Assembly (NCBI GenBank): GCA_035366835.1
Contig: DAOSIS010000015.1
Span: forward strand, 25,117 to 89,116
Origin: UBA6109 sp035366835
GTDB taxonomy: Bacteria > Desulfobacterota > Syntrophia > Syntrophales > UBA6109
Length of the DNA stretch: 64,000 nt
Reading direction: 5' to 3'
Part shown: positions 31,980 to 41,258 of the stretch, in pieces
Layout: each line of letters starts with the position of its first letter
How positions within the stretch are numbered: position 1 is the first letter of the stretch
The notes under the pieces: model-generated
Told to the model about the DNA's origin: nothing
Databases searched by the model: none
What the model saw: only the letters and a program-made list of their open reading frames with translations
Translations under genes and position numbers: made by a program

Positions 31980-33947
31980 CTTATGATGGATCCCTCTTTT
32001 TTTTTGTTCTGTATTGCGTCCTGCAGCCACTAACGAGACGGTCTGACGGAGATTTTCACGTGCTTTTTCATAGCCGGGGTTGAGCATCAGCGCTGCCGAG
32101 AAGTAATACGCCGCTTTTTCCCAATCGGCGGTCTTTTGCATGGCGATGCCTGCATTGTTGTATGCCGCTACGAAATCCGGCTGCAACGCAATTGCGGCGA
32201 CGAGGAATTGGATGGCATCCCGAGGGCGGTCCAAAAGGTTCAGGACTCTGCCGATATTGTTGTTGGTGTCCGCCCTCTTGGGCGACAGTACCAATGCCCG
32301 ATGGAAATGGGCCAGAGCACGGTTGAGGAGGCCGACTCCCGCGTAGGCAACCCCTAAAATATTATGTTTCCACGAATTGTCGTCTGTCAACATTTCCGCG
32401 GCTGAATAGGCAGCGATCGCCCGTTTCGTTTCTCCCATTTTCACCAGGAGGTCTCCCTTTCCGATATAGGCATAGGAGTTTTTCCTGTCACGGAGAAGCG
32501 CATCGTTGAAATGGACCAGCACTTCTTCCAGCGGTGCGCCCTTTTTTTCAAGGAGATTTGCCAGGCTGGCATGCACGGAGGAGTAACCCGGCCAGATGGC
32601 GAGGGACTTGAGGATTTCCCTTTCCGCTGCTGCAAGATTCCCTTCCACCAGTAGAACATCGCCCAAAATCCGATGGGCGAGCCAGTTCTTTGCGGTGACC
32701 TCCGTCGCATGCTGAAAGAGGGTCTTGGTGTTCCTCCAATATTCCACTTGCCGCCAGGTGACCACGGACAGGATGATGAGAATTGACGCCGTCACAGCGG
32801 TCGCGAGCATCCATTGACGGGGGGCATCACTGAAGGCCGAGACACTCCAGACAATTGCAATGAAGACGCCGATAGAAGGCAGATACATGTATCGATCCGC
32901 CATGGACTGTAACCCTACCTGAACAATACCGATTACGGGCAGCAGTGTGATCAGAAACCACAGCCAGCCGAACAGCACATAGGGGTGACGGCGGACGAGC
33001 AGGAAGGCGGCAAGCGAAACAAGGAGTAGGAAAACGCCTGCGCCGATAACACGCGGCGACAGAAGGGGGAAAGAAACATAAGGATAGAAAATGGCCAGAC
33101 TGTCCGGCCAGAAAGTCTTTTCCATGTATCCCTGGTAGGATACCGCGGCATTCAAAATCCTCGCAGACAGCGGAATTCCGCTCAGGGTTGCCATCGCCCC
33201 GGCCTTTGCCTGGACGATCATCGTCACGATGCCTGAAAATAGGGAAAGGGAAAAAAACGGTATTTTTTCCATGACGACGGAGCGGTGCAATCTCAAATTC
33301 TGGAAACGCATCCAATCGGAGTATTGGTCTGGCGCCTCGATGCGCTTCAGAGGCCAGAAATCGAGGAGGAGAAAGACGATCGGCAGCGTGACGAGCATCG
33401 GTTTGGACAGGAGACCGAGGGCGAAGAGGAAAAGCGTTGCGGTGTAGCGAAGGGGGTGAGGTTTCCTTGCATAGCGTACATAGGAAAGGAGCGCCAGGAT
33501 GCCGAAGAATCCCGATAGAACATCCTTCCTTTCCGAAATCCACGCCACCGACTCCACGTGGAGCGGATGGATACCGAAGAGCGCCGCGACCACGGCGCTT
33601 TCCCATCGCCTTCCCGTGGTTTCCAACAGCAAAAGAAACAGCAGCAGAGTATTGGCGATGTGAAAAAAGAGACTTGTCAGGTGATGTCCCACCGGATGCA
33701 CGCCGTACATCTGGCAATCGAACATATGGGAAATCATCGTAAGGGGATGCCAGTTGGCGGCAGCTTGGGTGGTGAACGCCCGGATCAGGCCTTCTTTCGT
33801 CAACCCCGCCTGAACGTGGTCATTCTGCGTGACATATAACTGGTCGTCGTATCCGACGAAGTCGTTCTTGACCACGCCGCCGAAGGCGGTCAGGACCAGA
33901 AGGATCAGAACAAGACCGATCCAGCGGTCCTTCATGGAGATCGTCAT
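31953..33947 (-). CDS. PMT-like membrane glycosyltransferase with TPR repeats
   Basis: This 664-residue protein has about 10-12 membrane helices in the first 430 residues and GT39/PMT-type features: DFVGYDDQLYVTQNDHV in the first loop (acidic), NWHPLTMISHMFDCQMYG, and HPLHVESVAWISERKDVLS. The rest (about 450-640) is TPR repeats (AWLAHRILGDVLL-type helices, YNNAGIAMQKTADWEKAAYY). This architecture resembles TMTC-type mannosyltransferases and is frequent near pilin genes. A role in glycosylating the adjacent pilins or other surface proteins is inference. I place the start at ATG 33947 (GGAG upstream); Met at 33935 is an alternative. The gene is lower in GC than its surroundings. Confidence 0.82.
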   Translation of the reverse strand: MTISMKDRWIGLVLILLVLTAFGGVVKNDFVGYDDQLYVTQNDHVQAGLTKEGLIRAFTTQAAANWHPLTMISHMFDCQMYGVHPVGHHLTSLFFHIANTLLLFLLLLETTGRRWESAVVAALFGIHPLHVESVAWISERKDVLSGFFGILALLSYVRYARKPHPLRYTATLFLFALGLLSKPMLVTLPIVFLLLDFWPLKRIEAPDQYSDWMRFQNLRLHRSVVMEKIPFFSLSLFSGIVTMIVQAKAGAMATLSGIPLSARILNAAVSYQGYMEKTFWPDSLAIFYPYVSFPLLSPRVIGAGVFLLLVSLAAFLLVRRHPYVLFGWLWFLITLLPVIGIVQVGLQSMADRYMYLPSIGVFIAIVWSVSAFSDAPRQWMLATAVTASILIILSVVTWRQVEYWRNTKTLFQHATEVTAKNWLAHRILGDVLLVEGNLAAAEREILKSLAIWPGYSSVHASLANLLEKKGAPLEEVLVHFNDALLRDRKNSYAYIGKGDLLVKMGETKRAIAAYSAAEMLTDDNSWKHNILGVAYAGVGLLNRALAHFHRALVLSPKRADTNNNIGRVLNLLDRPRDAIQFLVAAIALQPDFVAAYNNAGIAMQKTADWEKAAYYFSAALMLNPGYEKARENLRQTVSLVAAGRNTEQKKRGIHHKKTGHRHNY

Positions 33948-34198
33948 AAGGGGAGTCTCCCTGGCGGTTGCCGGAGACTTTATAGCGTACTCCTGCCGAT
34001 TCCGCAAAATATTTGCGGAGCCCCAGGTAAGAGTTATCGTTGTTGATGGTTGCTCATCTGCCGTCGTCTGCCCTGACATTGCGTCCTGCCTTTCCTGAGA
34101 AGCAGCGCATGATTTTTCTTTTCTGAAATGTGCGGCGTTCACGGACAGGGCGCGAAAAAATAGTTTACGCGGGCACCCCTCAGCGGCTAATAAGGAGC

Positions 34199-36121
34199 AT
34201 GGCATTGAAAGAGCAAACCATCTCGCCGATCCTGATCGCGGCGGCGCTTATCGGGAGCCTTTTTTTCCAGGGACGAAATCTTTATGTCTTTCTTGCGGTG
34301 CAGGCGGCCCTGGTCTGCGCCTTGACGTATCGACTGATGAGGGCACAGGCGGAAACCGTCCTCCTCAAGATCGATTTCATGTCCGGGGCCGTTCTTCTCT
34401 TCTGGGTATGGCTTGCCGTCAGCGCTTTTCTCTCCCGCGTTCCCTACGTCAGTGGGTTCATCTTCTGGTGGATCGGGGTCCTGCCGATGGTCTATCTGAT
34501 CCATGTCCTGTCGCCGGAGACCGAAGATTCCGGGTCGGCGACTGTGATGGTTCTGCTCGCCGTTGGATCGGGGCTGGCTGCATGGGCTCTGTGCCAATTT
34601 ATTGTCTGGCAGGATCCTCCGCGGGGACCTTTTATCTATCGTAATCTGCTGGCGGCGTTTCTCGGCATGCTGGCATTGATCGTGTCTGCCCGTTTCCTCA
34701 TGAGAGACGAGAACGGGGGAACCCGTGAATTCTGGTTCCTGGCCGGGATCTTTCTGATGGTCCTGATCGTGGGTTTGATCCAGAGTCGCGGAGTCCTGCT
34801 CTGTTTTTCCATCGGTGCCTTCGCCCTCCTCTCTTTCTCTCGTCCGTTCGTGAAGAAAAGAAAGGATATCCTGACGATCATCGCAGTCTATGCGGTCGCC
34901 CTGGCCCTGGCCCAGGTCTCCTCGTCGGGGGAGATGGGTGCGAGAATGGCTACTCTCCAGGATCCCTATCAGGCTGGGGGAACCCGCTTCGTCATCTGGG
35001 AGGGGTCGTGGGAATTGTGGCAGCAGTCCCCTTGGTACGGCAACGGCATCGGGACGTACTGGCTGGCCTATCCGGCCTATCGGCAGGCGGACGATACCAA
35101 CGCGGGCTTCTACGTCCACAACGACTACCTGCAGATTCTGATCGAAAGCGGCTGGCCGGCCCTGCTCCTGCTTTGCTGCATTTTGCTTGCGATCCTTTTT
35201 CTGTTCGTCAAGACATACAGGAGCGAATCGACCGGCCCTTCTGCAAAAATCGAAGCTGCGGGCCTGTTTGCCGCGCTGCTGTCGATTTTTCTGCACAGCT
35301 TGCTCGATTTCAATCTCTATACGGTGCCGACCATGATCCTGGCGGGGCTGGCCATGGGACGCCTCCGCTCGCTCTGTCATGACCCGCTTCCGTCCGTATC
35401 CATGAAAATTTCTTTAGGCCGCTGGCTCCGGCCGACTGTTTTTCGCTGCTGCCTGCTGTTTTTGGGACTCCTTCCGGGGATCTATTTCGTCACGGTTGGC
35501 GTTTCCTACTATTACCTCCAACGTGGCGAGGCGTTGATCGAGAAGGCTCAATTGAAAGAGGCCCTTGGGTCGCTGCGGATTTCCGAAGCCCTGTGGTCGA
35601 ACCAGGACCGGCCGAAATATCTGCAGGCCAACATCTATCAGTTGACGCTGCAGGAAAATCCGCAAATGGATCTCGCGGTGCGTAGACAAGTATATGACGA
35701 TGCACAGATGAAGTTGCAGCAGGCCGAAAGTTTGAATCCCTGGCGGCCGGAGATTCATGCCGTCCGCGGTCAACTGTACCGACAGAACCGCGACCTCGCC
35801 GGCCCGGACTGGTATGAAAAGGCCGTGCGGTCCTTTCGTCACGCGCTGGCTATCGACCCGCGATGCTACGATGCGCGGGTCTTCTACGCAAGGATGCTCT
35901 TGGAGACGGGCGATGCTCCAAAGGCCGCCGATGTCTTGAAAGCGGGATTGAAATACTGGCATACGCCGGATGCCCGGATGATTTCCTATTATCGACTGAC
36001 AGCGTTCGTTTGTCGGCAACAGGGAGATCATGCCTCGGCCACGGAAGCGGAAAAGAAGATGGCGGCCGTTATCGCGGCCTACCAAAGAGCCGCGCGGGAG
36101 AAATGGGAAAGGCCCTTTTGA
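34199..36121 (+). CDS. O-antigen ligase (Wzy_C) family protein with C-terminal TPR
   Basis: This 640-residue protein has about 11-12 helices and the Wzy_C ligase loop with GNGIGTYWLAYPAYR and YVHNDYLQILIESGWPALLL (His and Asp near the active site), then a TPR-like C-terminus (about 470-640). The combination is seen in WaaL ligases and pilin O-oligosaccharyltransferases (PglL/TfpO). It is divergent from the PMT-TPR gene across a 250-base gap and next to two prepilins, so pilin glycosylation is plausible. AAGGAGC precedes ATG 34199. The glycan donor is unknown. Confidence 0.82.
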   Translation: MALKEQTISPILIAAALIGSLFFQGRNLYVFLAVQAALVCALTYRLMRAQAETVLLKIDFMSGAVLLFWVWLAVSAFLSRVPYVSGFIFWWIGVLPMVYLIHVLSPETEDSGSATVMVLLAVGSGLAAWALCQFIVWQDPPRGPFIYRNLLAAFLGMLALIVSARFLMRDENGGTREFWFLAGIFLMVLIVGLIQSRGVLLCFSIGAFALLSFSRPFVKKRKDILTIIAVYAVALALAQVSSSGEMGARMATLQDPYQAGGTRFVIWEGSWELWQQSPWYGNGIGTYWLAYPAYRQADDTNAGFYVHNDYLQILIESGWPALLLLCCILLAILFLFVKTYRSESTGPSAKIEAAGLFAALLSIFLHSLLDFNLYTVPTMILAGLAMGRLRSLCHDPLPSVSMKISLGRWLRPTVFRCCLLFLGLLPGIYFVTVGVSYYYLQRGEALIEKAQLKEALGSLRISEALWSNQDRPKYLQANIYQLTLQENPQMDLAVRRQVYDDAQMKLQQAESLNPWRPEIHAVRGQLYRQNRDLAGPDWYEKAVRSFRHALAIDPRCYDARVFYARMLLETGDAPKAADVLKAGLKYWHTPDARMISYYRLTAFVCRQQGDHASATEAEKKMAAVIAAYQRAAREKWERPF

Positions 36122-36174
36122 AGGCAGGTACTCGGCCTGAGTTCTTTCAATCGCCTTGACAATGCGGGAGCGGC

Positions 36175-37746
36175 TTGTTACGACTCGATGCAAGATATTT
36201 CGCGGGGTCTCCGTTCGTGCATCTCAAGACCGAGGTGATCATCATAGGCGGCGGTTCCACCGGGACGGGCATCGCCCGGGACCTCGCGCTGCGGGAGATT
36301 CCTTCCATCCTCCTGGAAAAGGGGGACTTCACCAGCGGCGCCTCGGGAAGGAATCACGGCCTCCTCCACAGCGGCGCGCGCTATGTCGTCTCCGACCGGG
36401 AAGCCGCGCGGGAATGCATCACGGAAAACCGGATCCTCAAGGCCATCGCCCCCCATTGCATCGAAGCGACGGGGGGCTTTTTCGTCTCCCTGCCGGAAGA
36501 CAGCCTTTACTGGCGGGACCAGTTCATCCGCTCCTGCATGGACGTGGGCATCGAGGCGGAGCCGCTGCAGAGGGACGATGTCCTGCAGAGGGACCCGGCG
36601 ATCAATCCCGACCTCGTCGCGGCGGTGCGCGTGCCGGACGGGGCGGTCGACCCCTTTCTCCTGGTGATCGAAAACGCCCGCGACGCCGAGAGGAACGGCG
36701 CCAAGTGCCTGACGCACGTCGAGGTCACGGAACTGCTCGCTGCAGGGGGGCGTATCCGCGGGGTGATGGCGAGGGATACCATCACCGGAGAGCCCCACGA
36801 CATCGAAGCGCCCTTCGTCGTGAATGCGACGGGCGCCTGGGCGGACCACATCCTCAAACTGGCGGGCCTGCACCTGGGGCTCATCCTTTCGAAGGGAAGC
36901 ATGCTCATCACGAATCGCCGCCTCTGCCGGCACGTCATCAACCGCTGCCGGCCGCCGGGCGACGGTGACATCATCGTTCCCAACGAGACGGTCTCCATCC
37001 TGGGGACCACGTCCGTGACCATCGACGACATCGGCAGAATCGAAGTCACGCCTCCGGAGGTCTCCCGGCTCATCGAGGCGGCCTCCCATCTGATTCCCGC
37101 CGTGAAGACGACGCGCTTCATCCGGGCCTACGCGGGGGTGAGGCCGCTCTTCCAGTTCGCGGATGCCGCCGACGGCCGCGCCGTCAGCCGCGAGTTTGTC
37201 CTGGTGGATCACGGGGCCCGCGACGGCCTGTCGGGATTGATCACCATTACCGGCGGAAAGCTCATCACGTACCGGCTCATGGCGGAAAAGGTCTGCGATC
37301 TCCTCTGCGGGAAGATGGGCGTCCGCGTCGACTGCAAGACGGCCGTCACGCCGCTGCCCGGTGCGGAAAGGCCCTTCGACCTCAGCGGACGGCTGAAGGA
37401 ATTCGGGGACGTTCCTCTCCAGGGCCGCGGCGAGACGCTCTGCGACTGCGAACTGATCGGCAGGGGCGAAATCGAGGGGATCCTCCGGCAGGGCCGCCTG
37501 CGGAACCTCCAGGACATCCTGCACCGCACCCGGCTGGCCAAGGGGACCTGCCAGGGTGCCTTCTGCGTGTACCGGCTGCTGGGCGTCCTGCAGGAGCAAG
37601 GGCTCACCGGGGGCGGCGAGCCCCACGAGATCCTCAAGGGGTTTCTGGAAGAACGCTGGAAAGGCGTCCGGCCCATTCTGGGGGGGCTGTCGCTGAGAGA
37701 AGAAGAACTCATCGAATCCATTTATCGGGGTCTCTTCAACCTGTAG
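36175..37746 (+). CDS. glpA: Anaerobic glycerol-3-phosphate dehydrogenase subunit A
   Basis: This 523-residue FAD protein has the dinucleotide motif VIIIGGGSTGTGIARDLALR near the N-terminus, GASGRNHGLLHSGARYV and AGVRPLF. A C-terminal BFD-type [2Fe-2S] domain follows, with CDCE, then GTCQGAFC (about 440-490). It oxidises glycerol-3-phosphate to dihydroxyacetone phosphate and passes electrons to GlpB and GlpC. The start is uncertain: TTG 36175 (GGGAG upstream) or GTG 36214, the latter giving the usual GlpA N-terminus. It is the first gene of glpABC, likely fed by the GDPD at 29566. Confidence 0.93.
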   Translation: MLRLDARYFAGSPFVHLKTEVIIIGGGSTGTGIARDLALREIPSILLEKGDFTSGASGRNHGLLHSGARYVVSDREAARECITENRILKAIAPHCIEATGGFFVSLPEDSLYWRDQFIRSCMDVGIEAEPLQRDDVLQRDPAINPDLVAAVRVPDGAVDPFLLVIENARDAERNGAKCLTHVEVTELLAAGGRIRGVMARDTITGEPHDIEAPFVVNATGAWADHILKLAGLHLGLILSKGSMLITNRRLCRHVINRCRPPGDGDIIVPNETVSILGTTSVTIDDIGRIEVTPPEVSRLIEAASHLIPAVKTTRFIRAYAGVRPLFQFADAADGRAVSREFVLVDHGARDGLSGLITITGGKLITYRLMAEKVCDLLCGKMGVRVDCKTAVTPLPGAERPFDLSGRLKEFGDVPLQGRGETLCDCELIGRGEIEGILRQGRLRNLQDILHRTRLAKGTCQGAFCVYRLLGVLQEQGLTGGGEPHEILKGFLEERWKGVRPILGGLSLREEELIESIYRGLFNL

Positions 37747-37803
37747 GATGGATTTCGAAGAAACGGCCTTCTGCAACGGCTCGTTCGACAGGCTGCTGAA
37801 TCT

Positions 37804-39027
37804 ATGCGCTACGATCTCATCGTCATCGGCATGGGGCTTTCGGGCCTGATGTCCGCGAAAACGGCGGTCGACGCCGGGGCGAAGGTCCTCGTCGTCGGCA
37901 AAGGCACGGGCGGGTTGTGCCTCTTCACCTCGGGCATCGACGTCATGGGGGCCCTCCCCGCGGGCGCGGCGATGGGGGAGGCGCTGCCGCGCTGGATCGA
38001 ACGGCATCCCGATCATCCCTATGCCAAGATGGGCTGGGAGGGCGTGCGCGAGGCGCTCGAAGCCTTTGCCGAGCTTTTCCCGCCGCCCTACGGCTTCGCG
38101 CCGGAAGGCGAGGGGAACTGCCTTCTTCCGACCGGCGCAGGGACGACAAGGCCGACCTACCTCGTGCCGGCCACGATGCGCAGTGCCTGCCGCCTGGAGA
38201 AGGAACGGACGCTCCTCGTCGGATTCCAGGGCTTCCGCGACTTCTACGCGGAGTATGCTGCGGCCGGGCTGAAGTGCCGGGGGGAGAATCTGGCGATTCC
38301 GGAGATCGCGGGCCGGAACAACTCGGCGACTTCCCTGGCGCGACTCCTGGAGGACTTGCCGTTCCGGGAGCAGGTGGCCGCGGAAATCGTCCGCCGGCTT
38401 CGGGGGGAGACCCATGTCGGTTTCCCCGCCCTGCTGGGATTCCGCAATCCCATGGAGATCCTGAAGGACCTGGAGGACCGGACGGGGACCGCGATCTTCG
38501 AAATCCCCATTCTTCCGCCTTCCGTTCCCGGGATGCGCATCTTCCGCCGTTTCCGGCAGCATCTGATCGCGCGGGGCGCGACTTTTCTCCTCGGCAGTCC
38601 CGTCAGCCGGATCCTGCGGAACGGACCGTCCTGCACGGCCGTCGAGATCCTCCATCCTCCCGTGACGCAGGTCTATGAAGCCGATCGATTCGTCCTCGCG
38701 ACCGGGCGCTTCATGGGGGGCGGGCTCTGCGCCGACGAGGAGACGATGCGTGAGCCGCTGCTGGGCCTTCCGCTTTCGGCCTCCCTGCCCCGGGAGCATT
38801 GGTTCGAGCGTTCGTTCCTGGAAGGCCGCGAACATGCCATTCACGGCGTCGGAGTCGTGACGGACGGGGATTTGCGGCCCCTGGACGGGGCGGGGCGTCC
38901 TTACGCTGCGAACCTCTGGATCGCGGGCACCCTCCTTGCCCATCAGCGCTGGATCGATGAGAAATCCCGCGAAGGCATCGAGATCGCCACGGGATACCGG
39001 GCGGCGCGAAAGGCCCTGGCGTCATGA
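37804..39027 (+). CDS. glpB: Anaerobic glycerol-3-phosphate dehydrogenase subunit B
   Basis: This 407-residue flavoprotein begins MRYDLIVIGMGLSGLMSAKT and has LVVGKGTGGLCLFTSGIDVM, PEIAGRNNSA and FVLATGRFMGGGL near the C-terminus, the GlpB pattern. It bridges GlpA to the membrane-associated GlpC. A 57-base gap separates it from glpA, and its stop overlaps the glpC start. Length is typical. Confidence 0.92.
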   Translation: MRYDLIVIGMGLSGLMSAKTAVDAGAKVLVVGKGTGGLCLFTSGIDVMGALPAGAAMGEALPRWIERHPDHPYAKMGWEGVREALEAFAELFPPPYGFAPEGEGNCLLPTGAGTTRPTYLVPATMRSACRLEKERTLLVGFQGFRDFYAEYAAAGLKCRGENLAIPEIAGRNNSATSLARLLEDLPFREQVAAEIVRRLRGETHVGFPALLGFRNPMEILKDLEDRTGTAIFEIPILPPSVPGMRIFRRFRQHLIARGATFLLGSPVSRILRNGPSCTAVEILHPPVTQVYEADRFVLATGRFMGGGLCADEETMREPLLGLPLSASLPREHWFERSFLEGREHAIHGVGVVTDGDLRPLDGAGRPYAANLWIAGTLLAHQRWIDEKSREGIEIATGYRAARKALAS

Positions 39028-40238
39028 ACAGAGAAGAGTCGAAGATCGTCAATCCCGACGTCTGCATCCGGTGCGCAACCTGCATGGGGATCTGTCCCGT
39101 CGCCCGTGTGACGGCGTCCTTCCCGGGTCCGAAGCAGGCGGGGCCCGGGGCGGAGCGGTTCCGCAAGCCCGGCGATCCCTCCGTAGACGAGTGGATTCAT
39201 CTGTGCATCGGCTGCCGCCTGTGCGACACGGTCTGCTCCTCCTGCGTCAACGTTTCCGAGATGAATCTCCTGGCGAAGGCGAAGTACCGGGACGAGCACG
39301 GCATGCCCCTGCGGGACTGGATGTTTGCCCACAACTCCTTCGTTGAAAAGCTGGCCGGCCGCGTCCCCCGCCTCTCCAATGCGGTCTTGCGGAATCCGCT
39401 CGTCCGCCGTCTCCTGGACAGGCTTCTGAAGATCGATCTCCGCAGGCCCCTGCCCGTCTATGAAGCAACGACGTTCCGGCAGTGGTTCCGGACGCACACC
39501 GGGCGCGGCGGAAAGCCGATCGGCTACTTTTACGGCTGCTACGCCAACACCCACGAAAGGGATGTCGCCATTGCCGCCGTCCAGGTTCTGGAGGCGGCCG
39601 GCTACGAGGTCGTCATACCCCGGCAGGAATGCTGCGGCCTTCCGGCATTGGGGCAGGGAGACGTCGGGGAAGCGCGGCGGATGGCGGAAAGGAACGTCCC
39701 CTGGCTGCTGGCGGCCGTGCGCTCCGGCCTGGAGATCGTCTTCACGTCGACCAGCTGCGGCCACATGCTCAAATACGAGTACAGCCGTTTTCTGGAAATT
39801 CCCGATGCGGACGAGGTGGCGCGCCATCTTCACGAACTGTTCGATTATCTGCGCGACCTCCAGGGAAAGGGACAGTTCGACGTCCGCTTCCGTTCCCGGC
39901 CGCTCCGGGCCGCGTACTTTGCCCCCTGCCACCTGCGGTCGTTGCAGATCGGCTTCCCGTCCCTCGATATCCTGCGGCGGATTCCCGAACTGCAGATCGA
40001 GATGGTGGACGCCGATTGCTGCGGCATGGGCGGCCTCTACGGATTCAAGAAGGAAAAAGCCCCGATCGCGGACGCGATCGGGGCCGACCTGACGAAGGCG
40101 GTGGAGCGCCTGAACGTGGAGATGGTGCTGACGGAATGCGAAGGGTGCCGCATGCAGATCCAGCGCCTGACGGGCCTCAGGACCCTGCATCCGATCCAGA
40201 TCGTCCGGGACGCGTTGGAGCCGGGGGCCGGCAACTGA
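39024..40238 (+). CDS. glpC: Anaerobic glycerol-3-phosphate dehydrogenase subunit C
   Basis: This 404-residue protein has two [4Fe-4S] motifs at the N-terminus (CIRCATCMGICP and CIGCRLCDTVC, about 11-80) and two CCG domains (cysteine-rich, YGCYAN and the QECCGLPALG block; later FAPCHLR and DADCCGMGGLYG), as in GlpC and heterodisulfide-reductase-type subunits. It carries electrons from GlpA/B to the quinone pool at the membrane. ATG 39024 overlaps the glpB stop (ATGA). Confidence 0.92.
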   Translation: MNREESKIVNPDVCIRCATCMGICPVARVTASFPGPKQAGPGAERFRKPGDPSVDEWIHLCIGCRLCDTVCSSCVNVSEMNLLAKAKYRDEHGMPLRDWMFAHNSFVEKLAGRVPRLSNAVLRNPLVRRLLDRLLKIDLRRPLPVYEATTFRQWFRTHTGRGGKPIGYFYGCYANTHERDVAIAAVQVLEAAGYEVVIPRQECCGLPALGQGDVGEARRMAERNVPWLLAAVRSGLEIVFTSTSCGHMLKYEYSRFLEIPDADEVARHLHELFDYLRDLQGKGQFDVRFRSRPLRAAYFAPCHLRSLQIGFPSLDILRRIPELQIEMVDADCCGMGGLYGFKKEKAPIADAIGADLTKAVERLNVEMVLTECEGCRMQIQRLTGLRTLHPIQIVRDALEPGAGN

Positions 40239-40303
40239 GGAGAAAGTCATTTGAACGGTCTGTCCGAGGCTTGGCGCAGCCATGAAACGTCGCGGAGGTG
40301 CTC

Positions 40304-41020
40304 GTGAAACGCATCCGTTCCGTCCTGCTTCACCTGTTTCTTCTCCCGGCCGTCGCCCTTTCCGTGGGCGGCTGTTCCCTTTCTCATCCGTTCTCGGCGC
40401 AGGACGCGGCCGCTCTTCTGGCGTCGACGCCGCGGGTTCCGGAGAACACCGGTCAGGCCCTTTTTGCCGGGGAGGAAAGGTTCCTCTTCCGGAGGCAGAT
40501 CAAGGTCTACGCGCTGGAGAAACGCGATGCGACCTGGAGGCCGGCCTTCGGACCGATCGATGCCGTCATCGGTCGTAACGGTTTCGCGCCCGCCGGGGAA
40601 AAGAGGGAGGGGGACGGGCGGACGCCGTCCGGCATCTTTCCTCTGAAACTGGTTTTCGGTTACGAAGAGAAGTCCCGAACCAGGATGCCCTACCGCCAGG
40701 CCCGGGACGAGGACCTGTGGGTGGATGACCCGGAATCGCCCGATTACAACCGCTGGGTCGCAAAGGGAGGGACGACCGCCGCCTCGTTCGAGAAGCTCAG
40801 GCGCGACGACGACCTTTACAGGTATGCGATCGTCATCGGGTACAATACCGACCCGGTCGTCAAGGGACACGGCAGCGCGATCTTCTTCCATGTGTGGAGG
40901 GGGCGCGGCTCATCCACGGCCGGATGCGTCGCCGTCGCGGAGGAAGACCTCCTGAAGATTCTTGCCTGGCTGGAACCCGACGCCAAGCCGGTCATCGTCA
41001 TGGGGACGGATTCGCCATGA
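40304..41020 (+). CDS. L,D-transpeptidase (YkuD) lipoprotein
   Basis: This 238-residue protein has a signal peptide ending in a lipobox (LSVGGC). The catalytic YkuD region has HGSAIFFHVWRGRGSSTAGC with the Ser-x-Gly-Cys type motif (Cys nucleophile about residue 209), preceded by GRNGFAPAGEKREGDGRTPS typical of the family. It should form or rearrange peptidoglycan 3-3 or lipoprotein cross-links. GTG 40304, eight bases after CGGAGG, is preferred over GTG 40298. It follows glpC by 65 bases on the same strand. Confidence 0.85.
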   Translation: MKRIRSVLLHLFLLPAVALSVGGCSLSHPFSAQDAAALLASTPRVPENTGQALFAGEERFLFRRQIKVYALEKRDATWRPAFGPIDAVIGRNGFAPAGEKREGDGRTPSGIFPLKLVFGYEEKSRTRMPYRQARDEDLWVDDPESPDYNRWVAKGGTTAASFEKLRRDDDLYRYAIVIGYNTDPVVKGHGSAIFFHVWRGRGSSTAGCVAVAEEDLLKILAWLEPDAKPVIVMGTDSP

Positions 41021-41032
41021 ATCCGGCAGCGC

Positions 41033-41130
41033 CCGCATCCCCCGCGGCTTGCCGCGGGGGATGCGGGCGAATGATGTTCAAAATCCCTTCCTTGGGGATC
41101 GAAGATTTTCCGGAGCTTACTCCGGAGAGC
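41033..41130. repeat. Dispersed palindromic repeat, copy 1
   Basis: GCATCCCCCGCGGC, TTG and GCCGCGGGGGATGC form a near-perfect hairpin, followed by GCGAATGATGTTCAAAATCC, CTTCCTTGGGGATCGAAGAT and a CCGGAG motif. The same module, with small differences, occurs at 49917-50008. Both copies follow a plus-strand gene. In this gap a second short palindrome (CTCCGGAG-CTTT-CTCCGGGGAG, near 41216) precedes the next gene's ribosome site. Confidence 0.7.
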
Positions 41131-41258
41131 TTCAAACCGGCAGCCCCTTTGAGCCGGGCAAACCCGGGTCAAGGGGGCGAAGAAAGACAAGACATTTTCC
41201 CTGTGGATCGAGTATCCTCCGGAGCTTTCTCCGGGGAGCTGTAAAGGAGGCAACACCG

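Noticed and set aside
37747..37803. Possible partial copy of the palindromic repeat between glpA and glpB
   Set aside because: A few words (AACGGCCTTCTGCAA, CAGGCTGCTGAA) recall the repeat seen at 10456, but there is no hairpin or clear alignment over more than a short stretch.
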